Below, in pieces: positions 7,769 through 18,583 of a stretch of 64,000 nt of DNA. Each line of letters starts with the position of its first letter. Position 1 is the first letter of the stretch. The notes beneath the pieces were generated by a model. That model made no database searches. It was not told the origin of the DNA and saw nothing but the letters and a program-made list of their open reading frames with translations. The DNA comes from Lentilactobacillus kribbianus. GTDB lineage: Bacteria > Bacillota > Bacilli > Lactobacillales > Lactobacillaceae. The translations under genes and the position numbers were made by a program. Location: NCBI RefSeq assembly GCF_013184075.1, contig NZ_JABEQQ010000002.1, positions 62,001 through 126,000 of the forward strand. Direction: 5' to 3'.

Positions 7769-9553
7769 ATGCAAAGAACTACATATGCCGGCTTAGTCAA
7801 TGAAGAATATTTGAACCAGACGGTAACCTTATTTGGTTGGGTTGACCGACGTCGGGATTTAGGAAAGTTGATTTTTATTGATTTAAGAGATCGAGAAGGA
7901 ATTGTTCAATTAGCCTTTAACGAAGATAAGGATCAAGCTGCTTTTGCTGTTGCTAAAGAAGTTCGTAATGAATACGTGGTTAAAGTTGTGGGAACCGTTG
8001 TTAATCGGGCTCAAGGACAAGAAAATCACGACATTAAAAGTGGTAAGGTAGAAGTTGAAGTAACTAGTATGGAAGTACTAAATGCCAGTGAAACTCTACC
8101 GTTTGAAGTTCGCGATAATACTGAAGTTAACGAAGATTTATTATTGAAATATCGTTATCTAGAATTGCGTCGACCAAGTATGCAACGAAACATTAAAATG
8201 CGGAGTACAATTACACGAGCTACCCGTGAATTTTTTGACAACAATGGTTTCTTAGATATCGAAACGCCTGATTTGGCGAAATCAACACCAGAAGGGGCCA
8301 GAGATTACCTGGTACCTAGTCGAGTTTCTAAAGGTCATTTTTATGCTTTGCCACAATCACCACAACAATATAAACAATTATTAATGGGCGCCGGTTTTGA
8401 TCGTTACTACCAAATTGCTCGTTGTTTCCGAGACGAAGATTTACGGGGAGACCGTCAACCGGAATTTACCCAAATTGATGTGGAAACTTCATTCATGGAT
8501 CAACACGATATCATGGACTTTACTGAAGGCATGATTCAAAATGTGATGAAAAAAACATTAGGTATTGATGTCACTTTGCCATTTCCACGAATTACTTGGC
8601 AAGAATCAATGGACCGATTCGGTACTGATCAACCGGATGCACGCTTTGGTATGGAAATTCAAGATGTTACTGAATTAATTACTGAAAATGATATTGCTAC
8701 GCCGGTCTTTGAAAATACTGATCATGAAGTTTTAGCTCGGGCAATTGTGGCTCCTGGTGCTGCCGATAAGTATTCACGTAAAGCCATTGATGCTAAAGAA
8801 CAATATCTTGATCGTTATGGGGTACAACGATTAGTTTGGGCTAAGGTTGGTGCTGATAAATTTAGTGGTGGCTCTGGTAAGATGCTTAATCCAATTTTTG
8901 CTGAATTAACTAACCGCTTAGGCGCTAAAGAAGGCGACGTTATCTTCATGGTCTTTGACCGCTTTAAAGTAGTTTCAGATGTTTTAGGAGCGTTACGGTT
9001 AAACGTTGCGGCTGAATTAGATTTAATTCCCGAAAATGTTTACAAATTCCTTTGGGTAATTGATTGGCCATTGTTTGAATACGATGAAGGTGATCAACGC
9101 TGGGTTGCTGCTCACCATCCATTCACAGCGCCTAATGAAGGTGATGAACATTTCTTAGATGATGGTGAAGATCCTCATCAAGCTCACGCCCAAAGTTATG
9201 ACATCATCTTAAACGGTTTGGAATTAGGTGGGGGTTCAATTCGAATTCACACTGCCGAATTACAGGAAAAAATGTTTAAAGCCCTTGGTTTCGCTAAGGA
9301 AAGTGCTTATGCCCAATTTGGTTACTTCCTTAACGCTTTGAAGCTAGGTTTCCCACCTCATGGCGGAATTGCTATTGGGTTGGATCGATTTGCTCGTTTA
9401 CTTACCGGTGCTGGTAATATTCGAGAAGTAATTGCCTTTCCAAAGAATTCTAAAGCTATTGAACCAATGACTCAAGCACCATCAGTAGTTAGTGATGCTC
9501 AATTGGAAGAATTGGGTATTAAAGTAGATAAAAAACCAGAAATTAACGAATAA
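7769..9553 (+). CDS. aspS: Aspartyl-tRNA synthetase
   Basis: Class II synthetase charging tRNA-Asp; 594 residues, the usual bacterial size. An N-terminal OB-fold anticodon-binding domain (about 1-110, [20 protein letters not shown]) is followed by the catalytic domain with motif 2 ([18 protein letters not shown] near 217-234), a bacterial GAD insertion (about 300-410) and motif 3 ([11 protein letters not shown] near 535). The frame is open upstream into the T-box, but a start there would be inside the terminator; ATG at 7769 behind AGAGGAG is right. hisS, the usual partner of aspS in Firmicutes, is not upstream, so aspS is controlled alone. Confidence 0.97.
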   Translation: MQRTTYAGLVNEEYLNQTVTLFGWVDRRRDLGKLIFIDLRDREGIVQLAFNEDKDQAAFAVAKEVRNEYVVKVVGTVVNRAQGQENHDIKSGKVEVEVTSMEVLNASETLPFEVRDNTEVNEDLLLKYRYLELRRPSMQRNIKMRSTITRATREFFDNNGFLDIETPDLAKSTPEGARDYLVPSRVSKGHFYALPQSPQQYKQLLMGAGFDRYYQIARCFRDEDLRGDRQPEFTQIDVETSFMDQHDIMDFTEGMIQNVMKKTLGIDVTLPFPRITWQESMDRFGTDQPDARFGMEIQDVTELITENDIATPVFENTDHEVLARAIVAPGAADKYSRKAIDAKEQYLDRYGVQRLVWAKVGADKFSGGSGKMLNPIFAELTNRLGAKEGDVIFMVFDRFKVVSDVLGALRLNVAAELDLIPENVYKFLWVIDWPLFEYDEGDQRWVAAHHPFTAPNEGDEHFLDDGEDPHQAHAQSYDIILNGLELGGGSIRIHTAELQEKMFKALGFAKESAYAQFGYFLNALKLGFPPHGGIAIGLDRFARLLTGAGNIREVIAFPKNSKAIEPMTQAPSVVSDAQLEELGIKVDKKPEINE

Positions 9554-9554
9554 T

Positions 9555-9600
9555 AAAAAAGCTTGCGACTCAGTCTTTAACTGAATCACAAGCTTTTTTA
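9555..9600. terminator. Bidirectional terminator between aspS and pepC
   Basis: AAAAAGCTTG, TCAGT, loop, ACTGA, CAAGCTTTTT form a long, nearly perfect stem with A and T runs on both sides, serving both convergent genes. Confidence 0.9.
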
Positions 9601-9606
9601 TTATAG

Positions 9607-10941
9607 TTAAGCTAAAGCACCCATTGGATCCCATGGAGCAAGTACAATTGGTTCACTAGCCTGAATTTCTTGTTGTTCTTTAGAAAGAAGCTTTTTGTTA
9701 ACCACAATTTGGTAAACAAATTGGTCCATCCAAGCATCGCTCATTACAAAATAACCCTTGTTACCAACTTTTTTACCCCAACTGTTTTCTACTTTCCACT
9801 TAGTTGGTTGACCATCAACCAAGTCCACACCGGTGATAACCATGGCATGAGTCATTAGACTTTCACCATAATCTAGTTGAGCTGCCTTAGATAATGAAAG
9901 ATCAGTATCAAATAATTGATCAGGGGCATAGAGTTTAGTATCCATAATGCCCTTTTTCGAATCAGAACTTTGACCAACATCACTACCAAACCAAACTGTT
10001 TCACCATTTTGTAATTGCTTGATGGCTAATTGTTTGAGTTCATCCATTTCTAAGTTTAAATGTTTAACTTGACGTCCGCCTTCAACGTTACCTAACATTT
10101 CAATGGTATAAGTTTTGTTGAAAGGTTTATCGGCTGTAGGGGAATTAATTAAAGATACGTAATCACTTAAATCCACTCCCACGTACTTGTTATAGAAGTC
10201 TTTGGGGGTCATTTGTTGATCAATATGGTAGTTATTTTCTTTATCACGGTACTCAAAATCAAAACTTTGAGTGGGTTCGCCTAAAGTATAAACTAGCATT
10301 CGATAGATATCTTCCATCATTTGAGTTTTAGTAGTAGCAATTTTTGTATCGGTAGCGTTCCCAGCCACTAATTCGCGAAGAACGGCTGCATTATGACGCA
10401 GTTTAAGGTTTAAATATTTGTTGAGTTGGGCAGATTTAGAACTGCTAAAAGTTTCTGGCATAGCATACTTAGGAACAATTCCGTATTTTTCAATAATGGC
10501 GCAAAGCATATCCCATTGGCCACCATCTTGCTGTGGTGTAGCCATTAACCAAGCTACTTTACGTGAGTCAAGCGGTTCATTGGCTGTTTTTAAGACGTTT
10601 TCTAAGAAAAAGTTAGCTTTTTCAAATTTATCCCAAAAATTAACATAATTTTGGGAGAGCTCAAAATCATCACTAACCTTGAATTGAGTCATTAAACGAT
10701 GGCGCATGGTATTTAAAGCGGCAAACATCCAGCAACGGCCACTTTGTTTTTGATCGGCAACATCACCAGTGGATAGATCAATAGAAAATACTGGGTTCAT
10801 GGTTGCATCAGAAATAAAATCGGCGCTGGTAGCTAAAATTCCTTGGTGAGTGACAGCGCGTTCTAAAACCTTACTGTCGGCCCGGTTATCTAAATTAGCT
10901 TGAAATTGATTAATTTGGTCCAAACTGATTTCACTAGTCAT
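9607..10941 (-). CDS. pepC: Aminopeptidase C (bleomycin-hydrolase family, C1B)
   Basis: Cytosolic cysteine aminopeptidase that removes N-terminal residues from peptides taken up during growth on protein. The 444 residues match the family length. The catalytic Cys is in QSGRCWMFAALNTMRH (about 65-80), the His in MTHAMVITGVDL (near 367) and the Asn in KVENSWGKKVGNKGYF (near 388-403). The C-terminus ends DPMGALA, close to the autoprocessed tail known in lactobacilli. SD GGAGGA precedes ATG. It stands alone, and rpiA upstream ends in its own terminator. Confidence 0.95.
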   Translation of the reverse strand: MTSEISLDQINQFQANLDNRADSKVLERAVTHQGILATSADFISDATMNPVFSIDLSTGDVADQKQSGRCWMFAALNTMRHRLMTQFKVSDDFELSQNYVNFWDKFEKANFFLENVLKTANEPLDSRKVAWLMATPQQDGGQWDMLCAIIEKYGIVPKYAMPETFSSSKSAQLNKYLNLKLRHNAAVLRELVAGNATDTKIATTKTQMMEDIYRMLVYTLGEPTQSFDFEYRDKENNYHIDQQMTPKDFYNKYVGVDLSDYVSLINSPTADKPFNKTYTIEMLGNVEGGRQVKHLNLEMDELKQLAIKQLQNGETVWFGSDVGQSSDSKKGIMDTKLYAPDQLFDTDLSLSKAAQLDYGESLMTHAMVITGVDLVDGQPTKWKVENSWGKKVGNKGYFVMSDAWMDQFVYQIVVNKKLLSKEQQEIQASEPIVLAPWDPMGALA

Positions 10942-11002
10942 AAGAATTCCTCCGATTTGATTATTTGATAATGGAATACATTGTACCGCGAAATGACAAT
11001 AT

Positions 11003-11031
11003 AAAAAAGCCGTTTAAAAATAAACGACTTT
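11003..11031 (-). terminator. Terminator after rpiA
   Basis: On the minus strand AAGTCGTTT and AAACGGCTT pair over 9 positions (one G-U) with a 6-base loop and are followed by TTTT. It separates rpiA from pepC. Confidence 0.8.
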
Positions 11032-11041
11032 AAAAATGTTA

Positions 11042-11722
11042 TTATCTAGCTTCTAAGATTTCAGGACCATCTTCATGTCCAACAATGACGGTATTTACCA
11101 AGTCTAAGAAGAGACCATGTTCAACGATTCCAGTCATACTGTCAAGATCTTTGGCCAATTCATGGGGATGATCGATGTGGCCCATATGCAAATCAATCAC
11201 ATAATTTTTAGAGTCAGTTAAGACGTGTTGGCCATCTTTCATCCGAAATTCAGGATGGTAACCTTTTGCTTCAAGGCGCTTAAGTAATTGGGTACTACCA
11301 TAAGGAATCACTTCTAGTGGAAGTGGGAATGAACCTAATTCATCAGCCATTTTACTTTCATCAACGATCCACATATTTTTATCAGAGTTGATTGCTACAA
11401 TTTTTTCCCAAAGGTGAGCAGCTCCGCCACCCTTGATACCTTGGAAATTTTTATCAATTTGATCAGCACCGTCAATAGTTAAATCAATGTGATCAACGTC
11501 GTCAACATCTTTAATAGTAATTCCTAAAGCACGAGCTTGATCAGCGGTCCGATCAGAAGTTGGCACCCCAACAATCGAAAGACCTTCATCAGCCACTCGT
11601 CTCCCAAGGGCGTCGACAAGGTATTTAACGGTTGAGCCGGTTCCTAGACCGACAACGGTATTATTTTCCACATATTTAGCAGCAGTTTCACCAACTAGTT
11701 GTTTTAGTTCGTCTTGATTCAT
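11042..11722 (-). CDS. rpiA: Ribose-5-phosphate isomerase A
   Basis: Interconverts ribose 5-phosphate and ribulose 5-phosphate in the pentose phosphate pathway. The 226 residues carry the family motifs [17 protein letters not shown] (23-39), IDGADQID (about 84-91, catalytic Asp), [14 protein letters not shown] (near 96-109, catalytic Glu and Lys) and a C-terminal [16 protein letters not shown]-like section. SD GGAGG precedes ATG. It is a single-gene unit. In heterofermentative lactobacilli the enzyme links nucleotide ribose to the phosphoketolase route; which fermentation type this strain uses is not visible here. Confidence 0.95.
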   Translation of the reverse strand: MNQDELKQLVGETAAKYVENNTVVGLGTGSTVKYLVDALGRRVADEGLSIVGVPTSDRTADQARALGITIKDVDDVDHIDLTIDGADQIDKNFQGIKGGGAAHLWEKIVAINSDKNMWIVDESKMADELGSFPLPLEVIPYGSTQLLKRLEAKGYHPEFRMKDGQHVLTDSKNYVIDLHMGHIDHPHELAKDLDSMTGIVEHGLFLDLVNTVIVGHEDGPEILEAR

Positions 11723-11859
11723 GTTATTTCCTCCAGTTTAATTGGGTTGAAAGGTTTTACTCATTGCCATTTTGCAAGTTTTATTAAGATTTGTCAATTA
11801 ATATAAAAGTTGCCGGACTTAGTTTATAATTAAAACTAACGACAAGAAAGGGTGATTTG

Positions 11860-12399
11860 ATGAACCGCGGATTTAAAGTGGTAACCAAGTACCAAGATCA
11901 AAAAATTAACTTGCCAAAACGAGCAACGAAAAACGCTGCCGGCTATGATTTTGAAAGTGCTGTTGATATGGTATTACCATCAATTTGGAAATTAAATTTC
12001 TTAAAAATCTTAGCAGCTATTCGCCATGAAAAGACAGCCACCACAGCTGAATTAGATGCTGCCAAAAAAGTTTTAAAACCATTTTTGATTCCTACAGGGA
12101 TTAAGGCATATATGCAAGACAATGAGGTTTTAATTATTGCTAACCGTTCTAGTAATCCACTTAAGCGTGGCATGGTGGTGCCTAATGGTATCGGGGTAAT
12201 TGATGCTGATTATTATGATAATGAAAGTAACGAAGGCGAAATTTTTGTCCAAATGGTGAATATGGGTATCACTGATATGCATATTCAAAAGGGTGATCGC
12301 ATTGGACAAGGCATCTTTATGCCGTATTTATTGGCTGATAGTGATGCAAATGATCAAAAACAATCACGTTCTGGCGGCTTTGGTTCGTCCGGACAATAA
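11860..12399 (+). CDS. dut: dUTP diphosphatase (trimeric dUTPase)
   Basis: Hydrolyses dUTP to dUMP and pyrophosphate, keeping uracil out of DNA and feeding thymidylate synthesis. The motifs appear in order: AGYDFESA (about 27-34), NRSSNPLKRGMVVPNG (near 87-102), GVIDADYYDN (near 104-113), GDRIGQGIFMPY (near 146-157) and the Gly-rich tail RSGGFGSSGQ. At 179 residues it exceeds the roughly 145 of typical dUTPases because of an insertion near residues 40-70 (WKLNFLKILAAIRHEKTATT), a form seen in lactobacilli. ATG at 11860 behind AAGAAAGGGTG is preferred to the TTG at 11857. A TATAAT -10 lies at 11825-11830. Confidence 0.9.
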   Translation: MNRGFKVVTKYQDQKINLPKRATKNAAGYDFESAVDMVLPSIWKLNFLKILAAIRHEKTATTAELDAAKKVLKPFLIPTGIKAYMQDNEVLIIANRSSNPLKRGMVVPNGIGVIDADYYDNESNEGEIFVQMVNMGITDMHIQKGDRIGQGIFMPYLLADSDANDQKQSRSGGFGSSGQ

Positions 12400-12420
12400 C
12401 AGATATTCAGGAGGATTTTT

Positions 12421-13791
12421 GTGGCAAAAGTAAAAACACAATATGTTTGTCAAAACTGTGGCTACATATCACCCCGTTATTTGGGTCGTTGCCCTAACTG
12501 TGGGGAATGGAACACTTTGGTTGAAGAAAAAGTGGCTCCAAGCAAGTCCAGTAGTACTAATACTTTAAGAAGAATTGGTGGTGCGACTACTAAACCGGAA
12601 TTATTAGGAGAAGTTTCTTTTACTAATGAACAACGTATTAAAACTGATTTGGGAGAACTAAATCGAGTACTAGGAGGGGGCGTGGTCCCGGGTTCGCTAG
12701 TACTAATCGGTGGTGACCCTGGTATTGGCAAGTCCACTTTATTATTACAAGTTTCCAGTCAATTAAGTCGTCATGGCAAGATTTTATATGTATCTGGTGA
12801 AGAAAGTGCTAGTCAAATTAAGATGCGTGCTCAACGACTAGATATCAATAGTGAACAGCTTTATATTTATCCACAGACAGATATGGACGAAATCAAGGCT
12901 ACTATTAACGACTTAAAACCGGATGCAGTTATTATTGATTCAGTGCAAACAATGCAGGAGCCAGAAATTCAATCGGCTACTGGTTCGGTAGCCCAAATTA
13001 GAGAGGTCACCTCTGATCTGATGAAAATTGCCAAGGGTCAGGGAGTGACAGTTTTTGTTGTGGGTCACGTGACTAAGGGCGGTACCATTGCAGGACCTAA
13101 AGTTTTAGAGCATATGGTAGATACTGTTCTTTACTTTGAGGGTGACTTGAATCATTCATATCGCATTTTACGAGCAGTTAAGAACCGTTTTGGTTCTACT
13201 AATGAACTGGGAATTTTTGAGATGCGTGAAGGTGGTCTCTATGAAGTAACAAATCCGTCTGAAATTTTCTTAGAAGAACGACTAAAAAACGCTAATGGTT
13301 CTGCCATTGTGGTTTCAATGGAAGGGACTCGTCCAATCTTAGTGGAAATTCAAGCCTTAATTACGCCATCAGTTTTTGGTAATGCCCAACGAACGGCTTC
13401 TGGTCTAGATCGTAATCGAGTTTCATTAATTATGGCGGTCTTGGAAAAGCGCGCAGGATTACTTTTGCAAAATCAAGATGCTTATTTAAAAGCGGCTGGT
13501 GGTGTAAAATTAAATGAGCCAGCGATTGACTTAGCCATGGCTATTAGTATTGCCTCATCTTACAAAGATCGAGGGACAAATCCTGCTGAATGTTACGTAG
13601 GTGAAATTGGGTTAACTGGTGAAGTGCGGCGAGTTACTCAAATTGAACAACGAGTGGCTGAAGCAGCTAAGTTAGGATTTGAAAGAATTATTGTACCATC
13701 CAATAATTTAAAAGGTTGGACCCCACCAACTGGTATCGAAGTTATTGGGGTAGCCACCTTAGCTCAAGCTATTAAAGTAGCATTGGGCTAG
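12421..13791 (+). CDS. radA: DNA repair protein RadA/Sms
   Basis: RecA-like ATPase that helps process recombination intermediates and migrates branched DNA. The 456 residues show the N-terminal zinc finger [21 protein letters not shown] (10-30), Walker [11 protein letters not shown] (about 98-107), the RadA-specific KNRFGSTNE motif (near 254-262) and a C-terminal Lon-like domain (about 290-456) with [14 protein letters not shown]. It starts at GTG with AGGAGG upstream, 21 bases after dut, so the two are probably co-transcribed. In transformable Firmicutes RadA also supports uptake recombination, relevant to comFA/comFC later in the window. Confidence 0.95.
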   Translation: MAKVKTQYVCQNCGYISPRYLGRCPNCGEWNTLVEEKVAPSKSSSTNTLRRIGGATTKPELLGEVSFTNEQRIKTDLGELNRVLGGGVVPGSLVLIGGDPGIGKSTLLLQVSSQLSRHGKILYVSGEESASQIKMRAQRLDINSEQLYIYPQTDMDEIKATINDLKPDAVIIDSVQTMQEPEIQSATGSVAQIREVTSDLMKIAKGQGVTVFVVGHVTKGGTIAGPKVLEHMVDTVLYFEGDLNHSYRILRAVKNRFGSTNELGIFEMREGGLYEVTNPSEIFLEERLKNANGSAIVVSMEGTRPILVEIQALITPSVFGNAQRTASGLDRNRVSLIMAVLEKRAGLLLQNQDAYLKAAGGVKLNEPAIDLAMAISIASSYKDRGTNPAECYVGEIGLTGEVRRVTQIEQRVAEAAKLGFERIIVPSNNLKGWTPPTGIEVIGVATLAQAIKVALG

Positions 13792-13819
13792 CTGGAAATA
13801 GAAAAAAGAAGGTGATCAC

Positions 13820-15016
13820 TTGAAAAGAAAAAATATTGTCAGAATAATTTTTGCAATTGCCGGAGGCGCCATTGGGGCTAGTTATTTCCCCATTTTTTGG
13901 ATGATTCTTCAGGTTCGTTTTGGTACTTTGATTAATAATACTTTTACAAACGCCATTTTGGGAGCAATTATTTTTTATATTATTTCCTTATTATTAGATG
14001 GCCAAGTTTTAAAAGTAGTTGATCGACTAGAAGCAGATTTAGCTAAACAAAATCCGGTTTCTTTGATTTTTGGAACTATCGGGATGATTATTGGTTTAAT
14101 TGTGGCTATTTTAATTTCCGTTGTTTTATTTAGAGCCCATACCTTTTTTATCAATACTATGATTCCGGTGATCTTGATGCTGATTTTTGGCTATGTGGGG
14201 CTACGATTGGGAACCACTCAAAGTGGCCGTTTTCGTCGTTTGTTCACGTCTAAGAAAAAGACTGATGGTAGTTTTGAAAAAGATGGGGAACAAATTATTG
14301 ATAAGCCACTGGATGAAAATTACCATCATTACAAAATTTTGGATACTAATATTTTGATTGATGGGCGAATCTATGACATCGTCAAAACTGGTTTTTTAGA
14401 AGGAACATTGTTAGTACCTAATTTTGTGTTGTATGAATTACAATATATTGCTGATTCCAGTGATAGTGTTAAACGCGTACGGGGTCGTCGAGGGCTAGAT
14501 ATTTTAAACAAATTGCAAAGTGAAAACTTGATGCCCATCGAGGCTTATGAAGGCGATTATGAAGAAATTGATGAAGTTGATAGTAAGTTAATTCAACTCG
14601 CTAAAGACGTTAATGGAGTCATTGTTACTAATGACTATAATTTAAACAAGGTTATTCAATTTCAAAACGTGCAAGTCTTTAATATCAATGCTTTGGCTAA
14701 CGCCTTACGCCAAAAAATTGTGCCCGGACAAAAACTGAATGTGTTAGTTGTTAAAAACGGGACGGAGCGGCAACAAGGGGTAGCTTATTTAGACGATGGT
14801 ACTATGGTTGTGGTGGAAGATGGTCGTTACTTCTTGAATGAACACTTAGACGTTATTGTTACAAGTGCCATTCAGACTGACGCTGGAAAAATGATTTTTG
14901 CCAAACCGGAACACTCCATTAAGGGAATTACTGATAAGCCTGCTAATAATAGCAAAAATGGAAACAGCAATCACAAATCTACCACCAAGACTAAAAAGAA
15001 TAACAATCATAAATAA
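13820..15016 (+). CDS. PIN-TRAM domain membrane protein (YacL-like)
   Basis: A 398-residue protein with four N-terminal membrane helices (about 8-128), a cytosolic PIN nuclease-like domain (about 170-290, starting KILDTNILIDGRIYDI, with acidic residues for metal binding) and a TRAM domain (near 300-365) likely to bind RNA. The C-terminal 30 residues are rich in Asn, Lys and Ser. It sits between radA and gltX as in Bacillus (disA is missing between them here). It starts at TTG with AAGGTGATC upstream. The role is unknown; a membrane-tethered ribonuclease is the family-based guess. Confidence 0.85.
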   Translation: MKRKNIVRIIFAIAGGAIGASYFPIFWMILQVRFGTLINNTFTNAILGAIIFYIISLLLDGQVLKVVDRLEADLAKQNPVSLIFGTIGMIIGLIVAILISVVLFRAHTFFINTMIPVILMLIFGYVGLRLGTTQSGRFRRLFTSKKKTDGSFEKDGEQIIDKPLDENYHHYKILDTNILIDGRIYDIVKTGFLEGTLLVPNFVLYELQYIADSSDSVKRVRGRRGLDILNKLQSENLMPIEAYEGDYEEIDEVDSKLIQLAKDVNGVIVTNDYNLNKVIQFQNVQVFNINALANALRQKIVPGQKLNVLVVKNGTERQQGVAYLDDGTMVVVEDGRYFLNEHLDVIVTSAIQTDAGKMIFAKPEHSIKGITDKPANNSKNGNSNHKSTTKTKKNNNHK

Positions 15017-15070
15017 TCTAGCATCTAAGTGGCTTTATCCTTGAACAACCTTTATTTTTTGGAAACTTCA

Positions 15071-15100
15071 TTGTACACTGGAAACATTGATTATTATTAT
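15071..15100 (+). promoter_or_regulatory. Promoter for gltX
   Basis: TTGTAC at 15071-15076 and TATTAT at 15095-15100 with an 18-base spacer. The position, just upstream of the gltX SD, is right, though overlapping TATTAT and TATGAT repeats leave the exact -10 uncertain. Confidence 0.5.
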
Positions 15101-15122
15101 GATGTAGAAAGAGGCGCTAATA

Positions 15123-16616
15123 ATGGCAAACGATAAAATTCGAGTTCGGTATGCTCCAAGTCCTACTGGACACTTGCATATTGGAAACGCAAGAACAGCC
15201 ATCTTCAACTATTTATTTGCACGACACAATAAAGGAAAGTTTATTATTCGGATTGAAGATACGGATACTAAACGAAATGTTGCTGATGGTGAACGCAGCC
15301 AATTAGAAAATTTGAAATGGTTAGGATTGGATTGGGATGAAGGTCCAGATAATCCAGGTGAATACGGACCATATCGTCAATCAGAACGACAAGGAATTTA
15401 CCAACCATTAATTCAACAATTATTGGATGAAGATAAAGCTTACGAATCATACAAAACTGAAGAAGAACTCGAAGCTGATCGAGAAGCGCAAAAAGCTCGT
15501 GGTGAAATGCCACATTACGAATATGAATATGCTGGAATGAACGAAGAAGAAAAGCAAGCCGCAATTGAGGCAGCTAAGGCTAAGGGACTTAAGCCTGTTA
15601 TTCGTTTCCGTGTACCAGTTGATCATACTTATGCTTGGGATGATATTGTTAAAGGCAATGTTTCCTTTAATTCCGACAGTATCGGTGGCGATTTTGTTAT
15701 TGCTAAACGAGATGGCATGCCAACTTATAACTTTGCCGTTGTCGTTGATGATCATATGATGAAGATTAGCCACGTGTTCCGTGGTGATGATCATGTGGCT
15801 AACACGCCTAAACAATTGATGATTTATGATGCATTTGGCTGGGATGCTCCTAAGTTTGGTCATATGAGTCTTATTATTAGTGCTGATACCGGTAAAAAAT
15901 TAAGTAAACGTGATGAAACCGTGCTCCAATTTATCGAACAATATCGTGATTTAGGCTACTTACCAGCAGCCATGTTTAACTTCATTACTTTACTTGGTTG
16001 GTCACCAGTTGGTGAAGATGAAATCTTTTCAATTAAGGACTTCATTAAGATGTATGACGAAACTCGTCTAAGTAAGTCACCAGCTAAGTTTGATTCCAAG
16101 AAGCTAGAATGGATTAACAATCAATATGTTAAATCTAGTGATGAAGATGTTGTGATGGATTTAGCCTTACAACAACTTATCAAGGCTGGTAATATTGAAG
16201 CTGATCCTGATGCTAAGACCATTGAATGGGCTCGTAAATTAATTAATGTTTATAAACAACAAATGAGTTATATGGCCCAAATTAATGAGATGGCGGACGT
16301 CTTTTTCCATGAACCAGAAGAAGTTACTGGTGAAGCCTTAGAAGAAATTTCTAATGAAACCGCACCGGTTGTCTTGCATGAGTTGCAAGAACGATTGCCT
16401 CAAATTGCTATTTTTGATAAAACTCAAATTTTCCAAATGATTAAACAAATTCAAAAAGATACTGGAATTAAAGGTCGGAAATTGTGGATGCCAATTCGTA
16501 TTGCCATTACACATGAAATGCACGGTCCTGAATTACCAGAATCAATTGAATTGATTGGTAAAGAAAAATCATTGCAACATGTTGCTCAAACTTTAAAGCA
16601 AATTGATAATAAATAA
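15123..16616 (+). CDS. gltX: Glutamyl-tRNA synthetase
   Basis: Class I synthetase charging tRNA-Glu; in Firmicutes lacking GlnRS it also mischarges tRNA-Gln for later amidation. The 497 residues contain the HIGH motif in [14 protein letters not shown] (13-26) and KMSKS as KKLSKRDE near 258. The C-terminal half is the helical anticodon-binding cage. SD GAGG lies 8 bases upstream. It has its own promoter and a strong terminator, so it is a single-gene unit separated from cysS; no cysE lies between them, unlike in Bacillus. Confidence 0.97.
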   Translation: MANDKIRVRYAPSPTGHLHIGNARTAIFNYLFARHNKGKFIIRIEDTDTKRNVADGERSQLENLKWLGLDWDEGPDNPGEYGPYRQSERQGIYQPLIQQLLDEDKAYESYKTEEELEADREAQKARGEMPHYEYEYAGMNEEEKQAAIEAAKAKGLKPVIRFRVPVDHTYAWDDIVKGNVSFNSDSIGGDFVIAKRDGMPTYNFAVVVDDHMMKISHVFRGDDHVANTPKQLMIYDAFGWDAPKFGHMSLIISADTGKKLSKRDETVLQFIEQYRDLGYLPAAMFNFITLLGWSPVGEDEIFSIKDFIKMYDETRLSKSPAKFDSKKLEWINNQYVKSSDEDVVMDLALQQLIKAGNIEADPDAKTIEWARKLINVYKQQMSYMAQINEMADVFFHEPEEVTGEALEEISNETAPVVLHELQERLPQIAIFDKTQIFQMIKQIQKDTGIKGRKLWMPIRIAITHEMHGPELPESIELIGKEKSLQHVAQTLKQIDNK

Positions 16617-16642
16617 TTAATTTTAAAATATTGGTTCACTAA

Positions 16643-16671
16643 TTAATCCCGTTGAATTAACGGGATTTTTT
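16643..16671 (+). terminator. Terminator after gltX
   Basis: AATCCCGTT and AACGGGATT form a perfect 9-bp stem with a 5-base loop followed by TTTT, 29 bases after the stop codon. Confidence 0.9.
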
Positions 16672-16690
16672 AGTTTCAACGAGGACACCA

Positions 16691-16720
16691 TTGGGAGTCT
16701 GCCAAAATTTGTGCTATTAT
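16691..16720 (+). promoter_or_regulatory. Promoter for the cysS operon
   Basis: TTGGGA (16691-16696), an 18-base spacer and an extended -10 TGCTATTAT (16712-16720). It lies right after the gltX terminator. Confidence 0.6.
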
Positions 16721-16753
16721 TTTTAATAAATACAGTAAAAACGAGGAGCAGCC

Positions 16754-18166
16754 ATGTTACAAATTTTTAATACCTTAACGCGGCAAAAAGAACCATTTGA
16801 ACCCTTAAATCCCGGCGTGGTTAATATGTATGTCTGTGGGCCCACGGTCTACAATTACATTCATATTGGTAATGCTAGAAGTGTAATTGCTTTTGATACG
16901 ATTCGACGGTACCTACAATATCGAGGCTATCAAGTTAATTATGTATCTAACTTTACCGATGTTGACGACAAAATGATTAAGGCAGCCAAGGAAAATAACA
17001 CAACGGTAGAAGCGATTGCTGATAAATATATTGGGGCCTTTTTTGAAGATGTTAAGGCGTTAAATGTCGAAACGGCCACTGCTAATCCACGAGCTACGGA
17101 CAATATTGATGGCATTATTGAGTTTATTTCGAACTTAATTGATAACGGTTATGCTTATAACGAAGACGGTAATGTTTATTATCGGGTAAGAAAATTTCCT
17201 TCGTATGGAGCTTTATCTCACAAAAATATTGATGATCTAGAAGTAGGTGCTAGTCAACACGTTGACGTTGATAGTGAGTTTGCTGCTAAGGAAGATCCAG
17301 TAGACTTTGCTTTGTGGAAAAAAGCTACTGATGGAGAAGTATCATGGCCTTCGCCTTGGGGAAATGGACGACCAGGCTGGCATATTGAATGCTCAGTGAT
17401 GTCTACTAAATATCTGGGTAACACCATTGATATTCATGGCGGTGGCGAAGATTTAATTTTTCCGCATCATGAAAATGAACGAGCTCAAAGTGAAGCGAAA
17501 ACTCAGCAACAATTTGTAAAATATTGGATGCATAATGGTTTTGTCACGGTTGGTGATGATAATCAAAAGATGAGTAAATCATTGGGTAACTTTGTGACGG
17601 TACATGATTTATTAAAAGAAGTTGATGGCGAAGTGATTCGCTTATTGATGTCAACTACCCACTATCGTCGACCAATTCAATACAATGATGCTAGTTTGCA
17701 AGAAGCTAAAAGTAATTTAAAGAAATTGCAAACAGCATTTAACAATTTGAACTACCGAATGGCCGGAGCTGAAGCAGGTAACGATCCTAAAATCGAGCAA
17801 GAAGCTCGGCAGGTATTGGCCGATTTTACTGATGCGATGGATGATGATTTTAATGCTCAAAATGGGATTGCGGCAGTATATGAACTTGCCAAATTAGCAA
17901 ACGTTTATACTAGTCGAGAAGTGGTTTTTGCTGATACCTTGCAATTTTTAATTCATAATTTACAAGACTTAAGCATTATTTTTGGGGTACAACTTCAGGC
18001 AGTGGCTCTGGCCGATAGTGAAATTGAGGCATTGATTGCTGAACGAAATCAGGCACGTAAGGATAAGAACTTTATTCGTAGCGATGAAATTCGTGAACAA
18101 TTAAAGGCTGAGGGCATTATCTTAGAAGATACTCCGCAAGGAACCCGATTCAGAAAGGAATCTTAA
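16754..18166 (+). CDS. cysS: Cysteinyl-tRNA synthetase
   Basis: Class I synthetase charging tRNA-Cys. The HIGH motif is YIHIGNARS (35-43), KMSKS is KMSKSLGN (near 270), and the zinc ligands are visible as Cys in YVCGPTVYN (27-35), Cys in WHIECSVMS and His in [10 protein letters not shown] (near 210-245). Its 470 residues are of normal size. No T-box precedes it, in contrast to aspS. It leads the conserved chain cysS-mrnC-rlmB-rae1-sigma factor; the next gene starts 6 bases after its stop. Confidence 0.97.
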   Translation: MLQIFNTLTRQKEPFEPLNPGVVNMYVCGPTVYNYIHIGNARSVIAFDTIRRYLQYRGYQVNYVSNFTDVDDKMIKAAKENNTTVEAIADKYIGAFFEDVKALNVETATANPRATDNIDGIIEFISNLIDNGYAYNEDGNVYYRVRKFPSYGALSHKNIDDLEVGASQHVDVDSEFAAKEDPVDFALWKKATDGEVSWPSPWGNGRPGWHIECSVMSTKYLGNTIDIHGGGEDLIFPHHENERAQSEAKTQQQFVKYWMHNGFVTVGDDNQKMSKSLGNFVTVHDLLKEVDGEVIRLLMSTTHYRRPIQYNDASLQEAKSNLKKLQTAFNNLNYRMAGAEAGNDPKIEQEARQVLADFTDAMDDDFNAQNGIAAVYELAKLANVYTSREVVFADTLQFLIHNLQDLSIIFGVQLQAVALADSEIEALIAERNQARKDKNFIRSDEIREQLKAEGIILEDTPQGTRFRKES

Positions 18167-18172
18167 ACTTTA

Positions 18173-18583
18173 ATGGAAAACTATCAACAACTTAATGGGG
18201 TAGCTTTGGCTTATATGGGCGATGGCGCTTATGAGGTCTATATTAGAGCACACCTAATCGAACAAGGCTTAACCAAGCCTAATAAATTACAGCATGTTGC
18301 CACTCATTATGTTTCTGCTAAGGCCCAAGCGGCGTTAATTAAACAAATGGAAGCTCAAGATATTTTAAGTGAAACTGAGTGGGATTACTTTAAGCGAGGG
18401 AGAAACGCCAAAAGTTATACTCATGCTAAGAATACTGATGTTGTTACTTACCGTATTTCCACCGGTTTTGAAGCATTAATGGGATACTTATATCTTAGTC
18501 AACAGACGACACGATTGGCTGAACTAGCACAATGGTGTATTGAACAGGTCGAAGGAGGCAAATTAAGCCATGAAACCAAATGA
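18173..18583 (+). CDS. mrnC: Mini-ribonuclease III
   Basis: Double-strand RNase lacking the dsRNA-binding domain, which matures the ends of 23S rRNA in Firmicutes. The 136 residues are one RNase III domain: [14 protein letters not shown] (10-23) holds the catalytic acidic residues, and [12 protein letters not shown] (near 99-110) is the second signature. The SD is poor (AGGAA 13 bases away), so translation may depend on coupling to cysS. The end overlaps rlmB by 14 bases. Confidence 0.92.
   Translation: MENYQQLNGVALAYMGDGAYEVYIRAHLIEQGLTKPNKLQHVATHYVSAKAQAALIKQMEAQDILSETEWDYFKRGRNAKSYTHAKNTDVVTYRISTGFEALMGYLYLSQQTTRLAELAQWCIEQVEGGKLSHETK

Noticed and set aside
15447-15863. 138-codon open frame antisense to gltX
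   Set aside because: It lies wholly inside gltX, has no SD or family resemblance, and is a shadow of the gltX codons.
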